Source of the DNA: Winogradskyella sediminis
GTDB lineage: Bacteria; Bacteroidota; Bacteroidia; Flavobacteriales; Flavobacteriaceae
Length of the DNA stretch: 64,000 nt
Assembly: GCF_003387355.1 (NCBI RefSeq)
Contig: NZ_QUNH01000001.1
Span: forward strand, 692,023-756,022
Reading direction: 5' to 3'
Shown one piece after another: positions 8,837 through 18,047 of the stretch (position 1 is its first letter; every line of letters begins with the position of its first letter). Position numbers and translations under genes: made by a program. The notes beneath the pieces are model-generated. The model did not search any database, had not been told where the DNA came from, and worked only from the letters and a program-made list of their open reading frames with translations.

Positions 8837-11254
8837 ATGATTGTTTGCCTACGGTATTATTTTATTCTATTTTTTTTAAACCTGTGTATTGTCGGTTATG
8901 CACAAGACTTTTCAATTTTAGGTCAGGTTGTGGACTTAAATGATGAACCTGTAGCTTTGGCTAATGTGATTGTTTTAGCAGAAGATGGGAGTACATTTTA
9001 TACTGGGACTTCAACAGATGATAACGGACAGTTTATAATTAATAACCTTTCTTCATCGACATATATACTTAGAGTAAAATTTATAGGTTTTAAAGATTTT
9101 ACACAAAAAATTATTCTAACAGGTCATCTAGATTTAAAGCGTATTCAACTTCATGAAGTTCCAGAGGGTTTGGATGAAGTCACTGTAATTGCTAAAAAGC
9201 CAACCATAACACGCAAACCAGATCGTTTAATTTTTAATGTTGAAAATACTGCTTTAAGCGAAGGCTCGACGTTAGGTGTGCTAAAAAATACACCAGGAGT
9301 TATTGTGACAGAAAGTGGTGTTAATATTAAAAGTTATCCAGCTGACGTATATATTAACAATCGTAAAGTACAACTAACCTCCGAAGAACTTATTACTTTG
9401 TTAGAAAGTGCGCCAGCCAATAGTATAAAATCGGTTGAGGTTATTACAAATCCACCAGCAAGTTATGATGCTGATTCTGGCTCAGTAATAAACATTGTAA
9501 TGAGCAAAAACCTAGTCACTGGTTATAGAGGAAGTGTATTTAACAATTATACCCAAGGTGTCTTTCCGAGATATAATGCTGGTACAAGCCATTATTTTAA
9601 AAACAATAAGGTAAATCTTAATCTTAATTATAGTTTCACAAAGAACAAAATTAATAGAGACCAAGAGGATACAGTCAATTATTTAGATAATTCAAATAAC
9701 ATAGAAGAAATTTGGACCTCTAATATTAATAGAAACACGTGGTCCGAAACTCATAATCTTAATCTTAATTTTGATTATTATATTGATGATAAAAACACTT
9801 TAAGTCTCACAAGTACAGGCCTATATACACCGTATTTTAAATATCTTATTAGAAACAATACAGATATTAGAGATAATACTTCCGTTTTTAAAGGACGCTT
9901 TTCTAGCAATAATTTATCTAGAGATAATAAGTATAATATTGGCACGGATTTAATTTTTAGACACGATTTTGATAATAGTGCCAACCTTACATTTAATGCA
10001 CATTATACGATTTATGACTATGAGCGTGACCAAAATGTACTTACCAACAATTTTAATGATAATAATATGTTTAGTGGAGATTCAGAGTTTAACTCAACTG
10101 CTAACCAGAAAACCAATATTATTACAGGTAAAATAGATTATAGTTTACCTCTTAATGACAGTTCTAATTTTGATGTTGGTGTTAAATTTTCTACTGTTAA
10201 TACAGAGAGTGATATTGAAAAGTTAGATGTTGTTGGAAACTCAGAAGTTATTGACCTTAATAATACAGATGCTTTTAAGTATAATGAAACAGTTTTTGCT
10301 GCATATTCTAACTATGCTAAATCTTGGGAGGCATGGGAGTTGAATGTCGGTGTAAGATTAGAACATAGTGACATTAAGGGAGAATCATTAACAATGAATG
10401 AGTCTAACACACAAGATTATTTAGATTGGTTTCCTAATGTAAGTTTATCTCATCAGATGCTCGAAAACGTTTTGATATATGGAAATTATAAACGTAGTAT
10501 TTCTAGACCTAGTTATACGGACATAAACCCATTTACGTTTTTCTTAAATGAAAATACAGTTGTATTAGGTAATCCTAATTTAGTACCAACGTATGTTGAT
10601 CATTTTAAAATAGGTACTAATTTTTTAGAGAATTTTACGGTCGAAGCTTATTACATGAATTATGATGGTGATATTGTAGAGCTACCTCGACAAGATAACC
10701 AAACTAACGAAATCGCTTATACACCTATCAATTTAGATAAAAAAGTAGAATACGGTTTTGATTTTATCTTTGATTATTATCCTACCAGTACCTGGAACCT
10801 TTATTTTGTAACTTCGTTTTATAATAGTTTAGAAGAATCTGATTTCGGAGAAGGATTTGTAGAGCAAAACCAATGGTCTAACTATAGTGTTTTATCAAAT
10901 AGTTTTGCTTTCTTAAAAGATCAAAGTTTAACGGCAAATCTAACGTTTACTTGGATTGGTAAAAATTTACAACAATTTCAAACGGTTGAAGATCGTTTAG
11001 TTTCTGAGCTGAGTTTATCAAAAACTGTTTTTAAGAAAAAAGGTGTGATATCTCTCGCTGTTGAAGATTTCTTTAATCTCCAAAACTATGAAGCCTCTAC
11101 ACATTATTTAAATCAGTCGAGTTCCAGTTTTATAGATAGAGATACCAGATATATAAAATTAGGGTTTCGTTATAAATTTGGTAATACAAAACTCAGCACT
11201 AATGAGCGTACTACAAGTGCTGAAGAGCGTCAACGCCTTAAAGATATGCAGTAG
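8837..11254 (+). CDS. Outer-membrane beta-barrel receptor with carboxypeptidase-regulatory-like domain (TonB-dependent receptor type)
   Basis: The protein has 805 aa. A signal peptide ends at ...VGYAQ. It is followed by a CarbopepD_reg-like domain (about 25-105; GQVVDLNDEPVALANVIV), a plug-like segment (about 120-220; GVIVTESGVNIKSYPADVYI) and a long beta-barrel rich in alternating aromatic and polar strands. This matches the OMP_b-brl_3 group of TonB-dependent-receptor-like proteins in Bacteroidetes. The ligand is unknown. No SusD partner gene sits next to it, so a classic polysaccharide-utilisation locus is not supported. Confidence 0.88.
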   Translation: MIVCLRYYFILFFLNLCIVGYAQDFSILGQVVDLNDEPVALANVIVLAEDGSTFYTGTSTDDNGQFIINNLSSSTYILRVKFIGFKDFTQKIILTGHLDLKRIQLHEVPEGLDEVTVIAKKPTITRKPDRLIFNVENTALSEGSTLGVLKNTPGVIVTESGVNIKSYPADVYINNRKVQLTSEELITLLESAPANSIKSVEVITNPPASYDADSGSVINIVMSKNLVTGYRGSVFNNYTQGVFPRYNAGTSHYFKNNKVNLNLNYSFTKNKINRDQEDTVNYLDNSNNIEEIWTSNINRNTWSETHNLNLNFDYYIDDKNTLSLTSTGLYTPYFKYLIRNNTDIRDNTSVFKGRFSSNNLSRDNKYNIGTDLIFRHDFDNSANLTFNAHYTIYDYERDQNVLTNNFNDNNMFSGDSEFNSTANQKTNIITGKIDYSLPLNDSSNFDVGVKFSTVNTESDIEKLDVVGNSEVIDLNNTDAFKYNETVFAAYSNYAKSWEAWELNVGVRLEHSDIKGESLTMNESNTQDYLDWFPNVSLSHQMLENVLIYGNYKRSISRPSYTDINPFTFFLNENTVVLGNPNLVPTYVDHFKIGTNFLENFTVEAYYMNYDGDIVELPRQDNQTNEIAYTPINLDKKVEYGFDFIFDYYPTSTWNLYFVTSFYNSLEESDFGEGFVEQNQWSNYSVLSNSFAFLKDQSLTANLTFTWIGKNLQQFQTVEDRLVSELSLSKTVFKKKGVISLAVEDFFNLQNYEASTHYLNQSSSSFIDRDTRYIKLGFRYKFGNTKLSTNERTTSAEERQRLKDMQ

Positions 11255-11291
11255 GGCAATAAACGTTTAAAGTGCTTTTAAGATTTTTACA

Positions 11292-11311
11292 ATTGTGCCT
11301 TTAGGTACAAT
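11292..11311. terminator. Possible hairpin between convergent genes
   Basis: ATTGTGCC (11292-11299) can pair with GGTACAAT (11304-11311) around a TTTA loop. It lies in the 64-bp gap between two convergent stops. There is no strong T tract on the + side, so termination is only a possibility. Confidence 0.35.
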
Positions 11312-11318
11312 ATATTGG

Positions 11319-12434
11319 TTAATCCTGCCATTCTGCAATAAACAAATTAGTATCACGGCCTCCACCATTATTCCGATTAGAAGAAAACGCTAAGTATTTT
11401 CCATCGTTAGAAAACACAGGGAAAGCATCAAAAGTAGTACTATGTGTAACACGTTTTAAATTCTTTCCATCAATATCAATCATATATAAATTGAAAGGAA
11501 AACCACGTTCAGATTCAAAATTAGAAGAGAATAAAATTTTCTCACCAGAAGGATGGAAAAACGGACTCCAATTGGCGTTACCTAAATCGGTTAATTGACG
11601 TAAATCTGAACCATCGGCATTACAGATATACAATTCCATTTGCGTTGGTTGTACCAAGCCTTCGGCCAATAATTCTTTATATTCTTTAATCTCTGCTTCG
11701 GTTTTAGGACGCGAAGATCTGAAGATTAATTTACTGCCATCTGGCGAAAAGAAGGCTCCACCATCGTAACCTAATTCGTGTGTAATTTGTTTAACGTCAG
11801 AGCCATCCAAATTCATGGTATATAGTTCTAAATCGCCACTTCTAGTAGAAGTAAATACAATTTTATCGCCTTTAGGAGATACGGTTGGTTCTGCATCATA
11901 ACCTACTTCGTTAGTTAATTGGCTTACGATATTACCTTCCAAATCGGCAACAAAAATATCATAGCTATCATAAATTGGCCAAATATATTTTCCGTTTTTC
12001 TTAAGTGGTGTATCTGGGCATTCTTCATCACCAAGATGTGTAGAAGCATAGATAATATGTTTGTTATCTGGCATAAAATAAGAACATGTGGTTCTACCTT
12101 TTCCGGTGCTTACCATAGGAGGTGCAATACTATCTGTAAACGTTTGGTTAGCATCCATTAAAAACATTTGGTCGCATTCCACATCCCATTTGGTATTATT
12201 AGACTGAAACACCAACTGTTTGTCATCAAAACTCCAATACGCTTCTGCATTATCACCACCATAGGTTACTTGTCGCATCGATTTAAAATGGACTTCTTCT
12301 GGATAGATTAAAGAATCATATTTTTTAGTCGCTCCCGATGTTGTTTCAACGGTGCCATTAGATGTTTTAGAGCGGTCATTTTTACAAGATGAAAACGTAA
12401 CCAATAGAATTAAAACAGCAATGATTCTGTTCAT
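11319..12434 (-). CDS. PD40/TolB-like beta-propeller lipoprotein
   Basis: The protein has 371 aa. The N-terminus MNRIIAVLILLVTFSSCKN is a lipoprotein signal. The rest is built of repeated WD40-like (PD40) blades of the type SPKGDKIVFTSTRSGDLELY and SPDGSKLIFRSSRP, as in TolB-like propellers. Such proteins usually act as periplasmic binding or scaffold proteins, sometimes as peptidase partners. No protease domain follows. It is convergent with the receptor gene and divergent from the M28 peptidase. Confidence 0.88.
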   Translation of the reverse strand: MNRIIAVLILLVTFSSCKNDRSKTSNGTVETTSGATKKYDSLIYPEEVHFKSMRQVTYGGDNAEAYWSFDDKQLVFQSNNTKWDVECDQMFLMDANQTFTDSIAPPMVSTGKGRTTCSYFMPDNKHIIYASTHLGDEECPDTPLKKNGKYIWPIYDSYDIFVADLEGNIVSQLTNEVGYDAEPTVSPKGDKIVFTSTRSGDLELYTMNLDGSDVKQITHELGYDGGAFFSPDGSKLIFRSSRPKTEAEIKEYKELLAEGLVQPTQMELYICNADGSDLRQLTDLGNANWSPFFHPSGEKILFSSNFESERGFPFNLYMIDIDGKNLKRVTHSTTFDAFPVFSNDGKYLAFSSNRNNGGGRDTNLFIAEWQD

Positions 12435-12585
12435 AATAAAGAATTATAATAAGTGATATTTAATGCCTAATTTTGTGCAAAAGTAAGATTTAATGGTGAA
12501 ATACGCGACGAAATAAAGCGGATAAATAATTCACTGTTCGACTACAAAACCGCTTTCTCATAAAACATTAAAAATATATTCTGAC

Positions 12586-13830
12586 ATGAAAAATGTATTG
12601 ATTTTATTCATTTTATTAGGATTTCTATCTTGTAAAAATGAACTTAAAGTTGCCGAAAACAACATTAAAGAAGATGTAGCATTTTTAGCCGATGATAAAT
12701 TAGAAGGTCGTCAAACGGGTACCCAAGGCGAAGTTTTAGCGTCGGAATATCTTATAAAACGTTTTAAAGCGATTGGAATACAACCCAAAGGTACCGACGG
12801 GTATTTACAATCGTTTTCATTTAAACCTAAAACAGATCCGCATAAAGAAGTAGAGTTTACAACAAATGCAGACAGCACCATTACAGGTCATAATGTTATT
12901 GGGTATATAGATAATAATGCTAAAACCACTATCGTTATTGGTGCGCATTACGATCATTTAGGTTTTGGAGGTGAAGGGTCTTTATATCGTGGTGAAGATA
13001 AAGCCATACATAACGGAGCTGATGATAATGCGAGTGGAGTTGCTGTAATGCTAAATCTGGCAAGCCGATTAAAAGTGAAAAATGACCAGTCTGAAATTAA
13101 GGACAAAAACAACTATTTATTTTTAGCATTTTCTGGTGAGGAAATGGGCTTATTAGGCTCTAATTATTTCTCGAAAAACCCAACATTAGATACTGAATCT
13201 ATTAACTATATGATAAATATGGATATGGTTGGTAGAATGAAAGCCGATAGTACTTTAGCGGTTTATGGTACAGGGACTTCTCCAATGTTTAAGCAAACAT
13301 TAAAATCTAATAATGATAAATTCAAAATTGTTGAAAATGAAAGTGGAGTAGGACCTAGCGATCATACGTCTTTTTATTTAATTGACATTCCGGTGTTACA
13401 TTTCTTTACAGGTCAGCACGAAGATTACCATAAACCAAGTGATGATGCTGAAAAGTTGAATTATGAAGGCATGGATTTAATTTCAGATTACATCTATAAT
13501 ATTATTAACGATTTGGATGATAATGGAGAATTGGCGTTCCGTAAAACAAAGAATGAAAGTGAAGAAACACCACGTTTTAAAGTGGGATTAGGTGTGGTTC
13601 CAGATTATTTATACGATGGAAAAGGCATGCGAATCGATGGCACACGAGAAGATACTCCAGCTTTTAACGCAGGTTTACAAAAAGGAGATGTGGTCACAAA
13701 ATTAGGAGATAGCACTATTACAGATATGATGAGTTATATGCGAGCCTTATCTGTGTTTGACAATGGAGATGAAGCTGCTATTACCGTGAAACGCGGAGAG
13801 GAAACAATTGATACTAAGGTGCGGTTTTAA
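12586..13830 (+). CDS. M28 family zinc aminopeptidase with C-terminal PDZ domain, lipoprotein
   Basis: The protein has 414 aa and a lipobox (GFLSCKN). The zinc ligands of an M28 peptidase are present: His in GAHYDHLG, Asp in NGADDNASG, the catalytic EE in SGEEMGLLGS, Asp in MDMVGR, and His in GQHEDYHKPSD. Residues from about 330 form a PDZ-like domain (FKVGLGVVPDYL ... GLQKGDVVTKLGD) that can bind peptide C-termini. It is expected to be a periplasmic or surface-anchored aminopeptidase. Confidence 0.92.
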   Translation: MKNVLILFILLGFLSCKNELKVAENNIKEDVAFLADDKLEGRQTGTQGEVLASEYLIKRFKAIGIQPKGTDGYLQSFSFKPKTDPHKEVEFTTNADSTITGHNVIGYIDNNAKTTIVIGAHYDHLGFGGEGSLYRGEDKAIHNGADDNASGVAVMLNLASRLKVKNDQSEIKDKNNYLFLAFSGEEMGLLGSNYFSKNPTLDTESINYMINMDMVGRMKADSTLAVYGTGTSPMFKQTLKSNNDKFKIVENESGVGPSDHTSFYLIDIPVLHFFTGQHEDYHKPSDDAEKLNYEGMDLISDYIYNIINDLDDNGELAFRKTKNESEETPRFKVGLGVVPDYLYDGKGMRIDGTREDTPAFNAGLQKGDVVTKLGDSTITDMMSYMRALSVFDNGDEAAITVKRGEETIDTKVRF

Positions 13831-13845
13831 AAACTAAAGTTGAAT

Positions 13846-14379
13846 TTAAACCCCTAAAATTTTAGCATCTACTCTAAACTTTGTATCAACTACAATATTA
13901 TGAGTTTCGCTAATGGTTTCGTCGGTGATTGTTTTAATTCTTAGATTAAAATTATCTTCTTTTAGATAGGCTTTTAATTCTTGGCCTAATACATCTAATT
14001 CTATAACATTAGAATTTGTATTATCATGAATAACGGTATTCGCAATTTCGGTTTCTTCTAGTCCATCGGCATTGATATACACATAGATTTCTTTTAAAAA
14101 ATTGAAATTACCATCTTCAGGACTCTCTATAATCATTTTTATAGTTTTCAATTTTATACTCTCAATTAAATCTTTATGCGTGTTATTATTTTCAAAAGAA
14201 GATTCTGAGTCTGTAGTTATATCAGGTGTATCTAAACTAAATGGAGTATCGATTAAAATTGTGGGAGCAATGGAATAATTTGTTTGGTAATCCAAATCGA
14301 ATTTAGTTAATTCATCAATAACATCACAACTGGTTAGCATAGCAAATACTATGAAAAATGAAAGTAGGGTCTTTTTCAT
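13846..14379 (-). CDS. Hypothetical lipoprotein
   Basis: I do not recognise this gene. The start at 14379 gives MKKTLLSFFIVFAMLTSCDVI, a clean lipoprotein signal. An upstream in-frame start (14424) would bury it behind 15 residues and is unlikely. The mature part (about 155 aa) is rich in acidic and beta-forming residues and resembles the small beta-sandwich lipoproteins of Bacteroidetes. It is convergent with the M28 peptidase, with only 15 bp between the stops. Confidence 0.7.
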   Translation of the reverse strand: MKKTLLSFFIVFAMLTSCDVIDELTKFDLDYQTNYSIAPTILIDTPFSLDTPDITTDSESSFENNNTHKDLIESIKLKTIKMIIESPEDGNFNFLKEIYVYINADGLEETEIANTVIHDNTNSNVIELDVLGQELKAYLKEDNFNLRIKTITDETISETHNIVVDTKFRVDAKILGV

Positions 14380-14496
14380 GATATGTAGGTTTTTGTTAAA
14401 AATACGAATTAAAAAATAATCCATTTTTTATATAGTTTGTAAAAGCACTAAACAAAGATTAATAAAAACCTTAATTTTGCATCAAAATTTATACAC

Positions 14497-15489
14497 TTGG
14501 TTAAAATAGGCGACATAGAATTACCAGATTTTCCACTGCTTTTAGCACCTATGGAGGATGTAAGCGATCCACCATTTAGAGCACTTTGTAAAGAGCAAGG
14601 AGCCGATGTGGTGTATACAGAATTTGTATCGAGTGAAGGCTTAATCCGTAACGCCGCAAAAAGCGTTATGAAATTAGACATCTACGAAAGAGAACGACCA
14701 GTTGGCATTCAGATTTTTGGGGCTAATATGGAAAGCATGTTGCAAACCATAGATATTGTCGAAAAATCGAATCCAGATATCATCGATATCAATTTTGGTT
14801 GTCCGGTTAAAAAAGTAGTATCAAAAGGTGCAGGAGCAGGTATTTTAAAAGATATCTGTCTTATGGAACAGTTAACGGCCGAAATGGTAAAACGTACCAA
14901 TTTGCCAGTGACGGTAAAAACCCGATTGGGTTGGGATCACGATTCTATAAAGATTGTAGAAGTGGCAGAACGTCTACAAGATGTAGGTTGTAAAGCCATT
15001 TCAATTCATGGCAGAACCAGAGCGCAAATGTATAAAGGCGAAGCCGACTGGAAACTGATAGCTGAGGTAAAGAATAATCCTCGTATGCATATTCCTGTGT
15101 TTGGAAATGGTGATGTGGATACGCCCGAAAAAGCAATGCTTATGCGCGATTCTTATGGATTAGATGGCGCTATGATTGGTCGTGCTTCAATTGGCAATCC
15201 TTGGTTTTTCAAACAAGTAAAGCACTTTTTTGAAACCGGAGAGCATCTCCCTCCAATTTCTTTAGCAGAACGCGTAGAAGCCGCGAGACGACATTTACAA
15301 ATGGCTATTGATTGGAAAGGTGAGGTTCTTGGTGTTTTTGAAACCCGAAGACATTATACCAACTATTTTAAAGGTATTCCACACTTTAAAGAATACCGCA
15401 TGAAAATGGTCACTAGCGATGACTCTAAAGATGTATTTGCGGCTTTTGATGAGGTCTTAGATAAGTTTTCGGATTATCAGTTTCAGTAG
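14497..15489 (+). CDS. dusB: tRNA-dihydrouridine synthase B
   Basis: The protein has 330 aa. It is an FMN-dependent enzyme that reduces uridines in the tRNA D-loop. Family motifs are LLLAPMEDVSDPPFRALC, the catalytic Cys in NFGCPVKKVVSKGAGAG, the phosphate-binding IHGRTRAQMYKGEADW, and GNGDV...GAMIGRASIGNPW. The first codon is TTG: relatives begin MVKIG at exactly this point, and no ATG gives a better match, so the TTG start is accepted. Confidence 0.95.
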   Translation: MVKIGDIELPDFPLLLAPMEDVSDPPFRALCKEQGADVVYTEFVSSEGLIRNAAKSVMKLDIYERERPVGIQIFGANMESMLQTIDIVEKSNPDIIDINFGCPVKKVVSKGAGAGILKDICLMEQLTAEMVKRTNLPVTVKTRLGWDHDSIKIVEVAERLQDVGCKAISIHGRTRAQMYKGEADWKLIAEVKNNPRMHIPVFGNGDVDTPEKAMLMRDSYGLDGAMIGRASIGNPWFFKQVKHFFETGEHLPPISLAERVEAARRHLQMAIDWKGEVLGVFETRRHYTNYFKGIPHFKEYRMKMVTSDDSKDVFAAFDEVLDKFSDYQFQ

Positions 15490-15575
15490 AGTCCAAATCA
15501 CTAAGATATCGTTATACAGAAGAATACCGAAAAAACTAATGCATTAGTAAGCGTGTATTAGTAGAAGAGGTGTTC

Positions 15576-16784
15576 TTAAGCCTCACTCTGTATTAATCCA
15601 GAAGTAATGCGTTGCGAAGCAATTTTAGAAGCCACAATTCCTAAAGCAAAAATAGTAGCTAAGACAATCAATAAATTCAAAAAGTTAATTCGAACAGGAT
15701 AAGCTAAATCTGGAGTTAACATTACAAGCTCAAAAGATTGTTGTATAAATACAATTAGTAATCCTATTGTAACACCAATAAGTCCACTTACAATAGTCAT
15801 TAAACTACCTTGTAAGAAGAAAATGTTTTTAATGGTTTTAGTTTCTGTACCCATATTAAAAAGGGTATTAATAGATTTTTTCTTATCTAAAATCATCATG
15901 ATAATGGCACCAATAACATTAAATAAGGCAATGATAATCACTAAAGTGAAGATGAGGTAAATGGCAAGGTTTTCAGTATTCAACATTTTAAATAAAGCAT
16001 CATTTAATTCGGCTCTATTCTTAATGTTAAATCGATTTCCAAAGGCGGTTTTAATCTCGGCTCTTATGGCATCTTCATTAGCTTTAGGCTTCAATTTAAC
16101 TTCAATAGCACTGAGTTGATTATCTTTATAATTTAGTAATTTTTTGGCGAGTTTAATGTCCGAAAACACATAGTTATTATTTAATTCTTCATTTATATTA
16201 AATAAACCAACATTACTTACATAAACCGAATTGTAATACCCTTGTATTGATGTTGCTTGACCCTTTCCTACTTTAGGAACATAAAACGAAAGTGGTTTTA
16301 AATAATCTAAAACACCAAAAGAAAGGTTATTAGAGATGCCCCAACCAGCTACGACTTCATTACTGTTAGGAGTAATCCAACTGCCTTTAGTAACCATAGA
16401 GTCTATGCGTGTAACATTGAGGTAATTTTCATCAACTCCCTTTAGTGTTGCGATATGATTTTTGTTATCGGATTTAATGAAAATACGTTCCTCAATACTT
16501 TTTGAAGCAGCCACGATACCTTCAATATTTAAAAGGGAAGCGTTATCATTATCCGTCCATTGAAATGATTTTCCAGAAGTAGGAATTAATTTTAAATCTG
16601 GATCTACAAATGTGGAAAAATTAAGACTATAATCTTTTAAACCGGCAAAAACCGATAATACAATAAACAGCGCAGCTGAAGCAATAATAACTCCACCCGA
16701 AGCAATTAAAGTCATAATATTAATAGCATTATTACTGCTTTTAGAAAACAGATAACGTTTTGCTATATATAAAGGGAAATTCAC
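15576..16784 (-). CDS. FtsX-type ABC transporter permease (LolC/LolE-like)
   Basis: The protein has 402 aa. It has an N-terminal membrane helix (about 20-45), a large periplasmic domain (about 50-265) and three C-terminal helices (about 275-390), the MacB/FtsX fold used in lipoprotein release. In Gram-negatives these permeases extract lipoproteins from the inner membrane to pass to LolA. The start codon is GTG and directly abuts the TAA of rbfA with no spacer, so translation is probably coupled. No ATPase gene is adjacent. Confidence 0.88.
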   Translation of the reverse strand: MNFPLYIAKRYLFSKSSNNAINIMTLIASGGVIIASAALFIVLSVFAGLKDYSLNFSTFVDPDLKLIPTSGKSFQWTDNDNASLLNIEGIVAASKSIEERIFIKSDNKNHIATLKGVDENYLNVTRIDSMVTKGSWITPNSNEVVAGWGISNNLSFGVLDYLKPLSFYVPKVGKGQATSIQGYYNSVYVSNVGLFNINEELNNNYVFSDIKLAKKLLNYKDNQLSAIEVKLKPKANEDAIRAEIKTAFGNRFNIKNRAELNDALFKMLNTENLAIYLIFTLVIIIALFNVIGAIIMMILDKKKSINTLFNMGTETKTIKNIFFLQGSLMTIVSGLIGVTIGLLIVFIQQSFELVMLTPDLAYPVRINFLNLLIVLATIFALGIVASKIASQRITSGLIQSEA

Positions 16785-17183
16785 TTAAGATTTTTTACGC
16801 TTGCCTAATAAGTCAGGATTCTCTAATGGATTGTCTTCTCCTTTTAAAGAACGTTCAATACCATCAATATATTCTAGAGAATCATCTATAAAAAACTCTA
16901 ATTGTGGCATACGTCGTAATTGATGACGTGTACGCTGTGATAACTCGTGTCTAATTAAAGGTTTATTAGATTTGATACCTTCTAATAAGGTTTGTGCTTC
17001 TTTATTCGGAAAAATGCTAAGATAAACCTTTGCCATAGAGAGATCTGTAGTAACATTAACCTTACTTACTGAGATGATAACACCTCGTAAACCACCATCA
17101 GTTGCCGCTTTTTGTAAAACGTCTGCTAAATCTTGTTGAAGGATACCTCCTATTTTTTTCTGTCTTTGTGTAAATTCTTCCAT
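16785..17183 (-). CDS. rbfA: 30S ribosome-binding factor A
   Basis: The protein has 132 aa. It is a KH-like domain protein that matures the 30S subunit and is needed at low temperature. Typical features are the N-terminal TQRQKKIGGILQQDLADVL, the core VSKVNVTTDLSMAKVYLSIFP, and the C-terminal helix motif RHELSQRTRHQLRRMPQLEF. It is directly followed by the FtsX-type permease gene, an order often seen in Flavobacteriia. Confidence 0.95.
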   Translation of the reverse strand: MEEFTQRQKKIGGILQQDLADVLQKAATDGGLRGVIISVSKVNVTTDLSMAKVYLSIFPNKEAQTLLEGIKSNKPLIRHELSQRTRHQLRRMPQLEFFIDDSLEYIDGIERSLKGEDNPLENPDLLGKRKKS

Positions 17184-17333
17184 GATGATTATTATAACTA
17201 ATCATCTGCAAAAGTAGAGGTTATTTAAGTATTATCTTATTTTTGAGAGCAAATTATTAGCGAGAACATTGCTTTTACCATAATAAAAACGGATTTATCG
17301 CATTAAATAGAGAATAAAACTTAAAAATTTTTC

Positions 17334-17738
17334 ATGAATAAAATTGAACATATAGGAATTGCCGTTAAAGATATCGAGGAATCTAATAGTCTTTTTAAAA
17401 GCTTATTAGGAAAGGCTCATTATAAAATAGAAGATGTTGAAAGCGAAGGCGTAAAAACATCATTTTTTCAATGTGGTCCAAATAAAATTGAGTTATTGCA
17501 GGCCACTAATGACGAGAGTCCGATTGCAAAATTTATAGAGAAGAAAGGAGAAGGTATTCATCATATGGCTTTTGCTGTTGATGATATTGAAGCAGAAATA
17601 GAGCGTTTAACCAATGAAGGTTTCACTATGATTCATACCCAACCAAAGCGTGGAGCCGATAATAAATTAATTGCTTTTTTACATCCAAAATCTACTAATG
17701 GAGTTTTAATTGAGTTGTGTCAAGATATAAAGGACTAA
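17334..17738 (+). CDS. mce: Methylmalonyl-CoA epimerase (VOC family)
   Basis: The protein has 134 aa. Two vicinal-oxygen-chelate half-domains start with IEHIGIAVKDIEES and GIHHMAFAVDDIEAE, with the metal ligands His (IEHIG), His (GIHHM) and Glu (IELCQ) in the expected places. It interconverts (R)- and (S)-methylmalonyl-CoA in propionate metabolism. The mutase genes are not next to it. It is followed by the tRNA gene. Confidence 0.93.
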   Translation: MNKIEHIGIAVKDIEESNSLFKSLLGKAHYKIEDVESEGVKTSFFQCGPNKIELLQATNDESPIAKFIEKKGEGIHHMAFAVDDIEAEIERLTNEGFTMIHTQPKRGADNKLIAFLHPKSTNGVLIELCQDIKD

Positions 17739-17744
17739 AAATTC

Positions 17745-17775
17745 TTTGACAGTTTTAAAATATGTAGTAATATTG
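17745..17775 (+). promoter_or_regulatory. Bacteroidetes-type promoter of the tRNA gene
   Basis: TTTG (17745-17748) is separated by 19 bp from TAATATTG (17768-17775), one mismatch from the Bacteroidetes -7 consensus TAnnTTTG. Its position about 45 bp upstream of the tRNA fits a short leader. Confidence 0.65.
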
Positions 17776-17819
17776 CAGACTCTTTTAAATAAGAGATATA
17801 ATTAACAGCAATGTTAATT

Positions 17820-17893
17820 GGTCCCATAGCTCAGTTGGTTAGAGCACCTGACTCATAATCAGGTGGTCCTTGGTTCGAGCCCAAGTGGGACCA
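17820..17893 (+). tRNA. tRNA-Met (anticodon CAT), integration site
   Basis: This is a 74-nt cloverleaf: acceptor GGTCCCA (17820-17826) with TGGGACC (17886-17892) and discriminator A; D-arm AGCTCAGTTGGTTAGAGC; anticodon stem CCTGA/TCAGG around CTCATAA; T-arm with GGTTCGAGCC. The CCA is not encoded. The CAT anticodon means elongator Met by overall similarity. A lysidine-modified Ile2 tRNA also has CAT and is the alternative. The 3' end is duplicated at 25,124 because an element has integrated here. Confidence 0.93.
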
Positions 17894-17898
17894 CTTTT
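17881..17898 (+). repeat. attL core, 18 bp
   Basis: CCAAGTGGGACCACTTTT is identical to 25124-25141. It spans the 3' strand of the T-stem, the acceptor stem and a few bases beyond the tRNA, the usual crossover zone for tyrosine integrases. Here it belongs to the complete tRNA. Confidence 0.88.
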
Positions 17899-17907
17899 TA
17901 AGAATGT

Positions 17908-17943
17908 AAAGCCTTGTAAACGTTAAGTTTGTGAGGTTTTTTT
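17908..17943 (+). terminator. Element-borne terminator behind the tRNA
   Basis: CCTTGTAAAC (17912-17921) pairs with GTTTGTGAGG (17927-17936), including G-T pairs, and is followed by seven T. It lies inside the element and replaces the original terminator, now displaced to 25,148. Confidence 0.65.
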
Positions 17944-17948
17944 ATTTT

Positions 17949-17970
17949 AGGGGACGAATTAGGGGACGAA
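17949..17970 (+). repeat. Left arm-type direct repeat (two AGGGGACGAA units)
   Basis: Two AGGGGACGAA units lie 12 bp apart (17949-17970). The same 22-bp arrangement occurs at 24983-25004 in the same orientation with one mismatch. The position near both ends suggests arm sites for the integrase N-terminal domain, or recombination directionality sites. Confidence 0.7.
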
Positions 17971-18047
17971 AAAAATTAAATAATTTATATTTTTAAGTGT
18001 GATTCGGAAGATTATTTTTATTTTGCTGTAAACTAATCAATTAATAT

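Noticed and set aside
15534..15549. Palindrome around ATGCAT after dusB
   Set aside because: It is short, AT-rich and without a T tract or conserved position; chance is likely.
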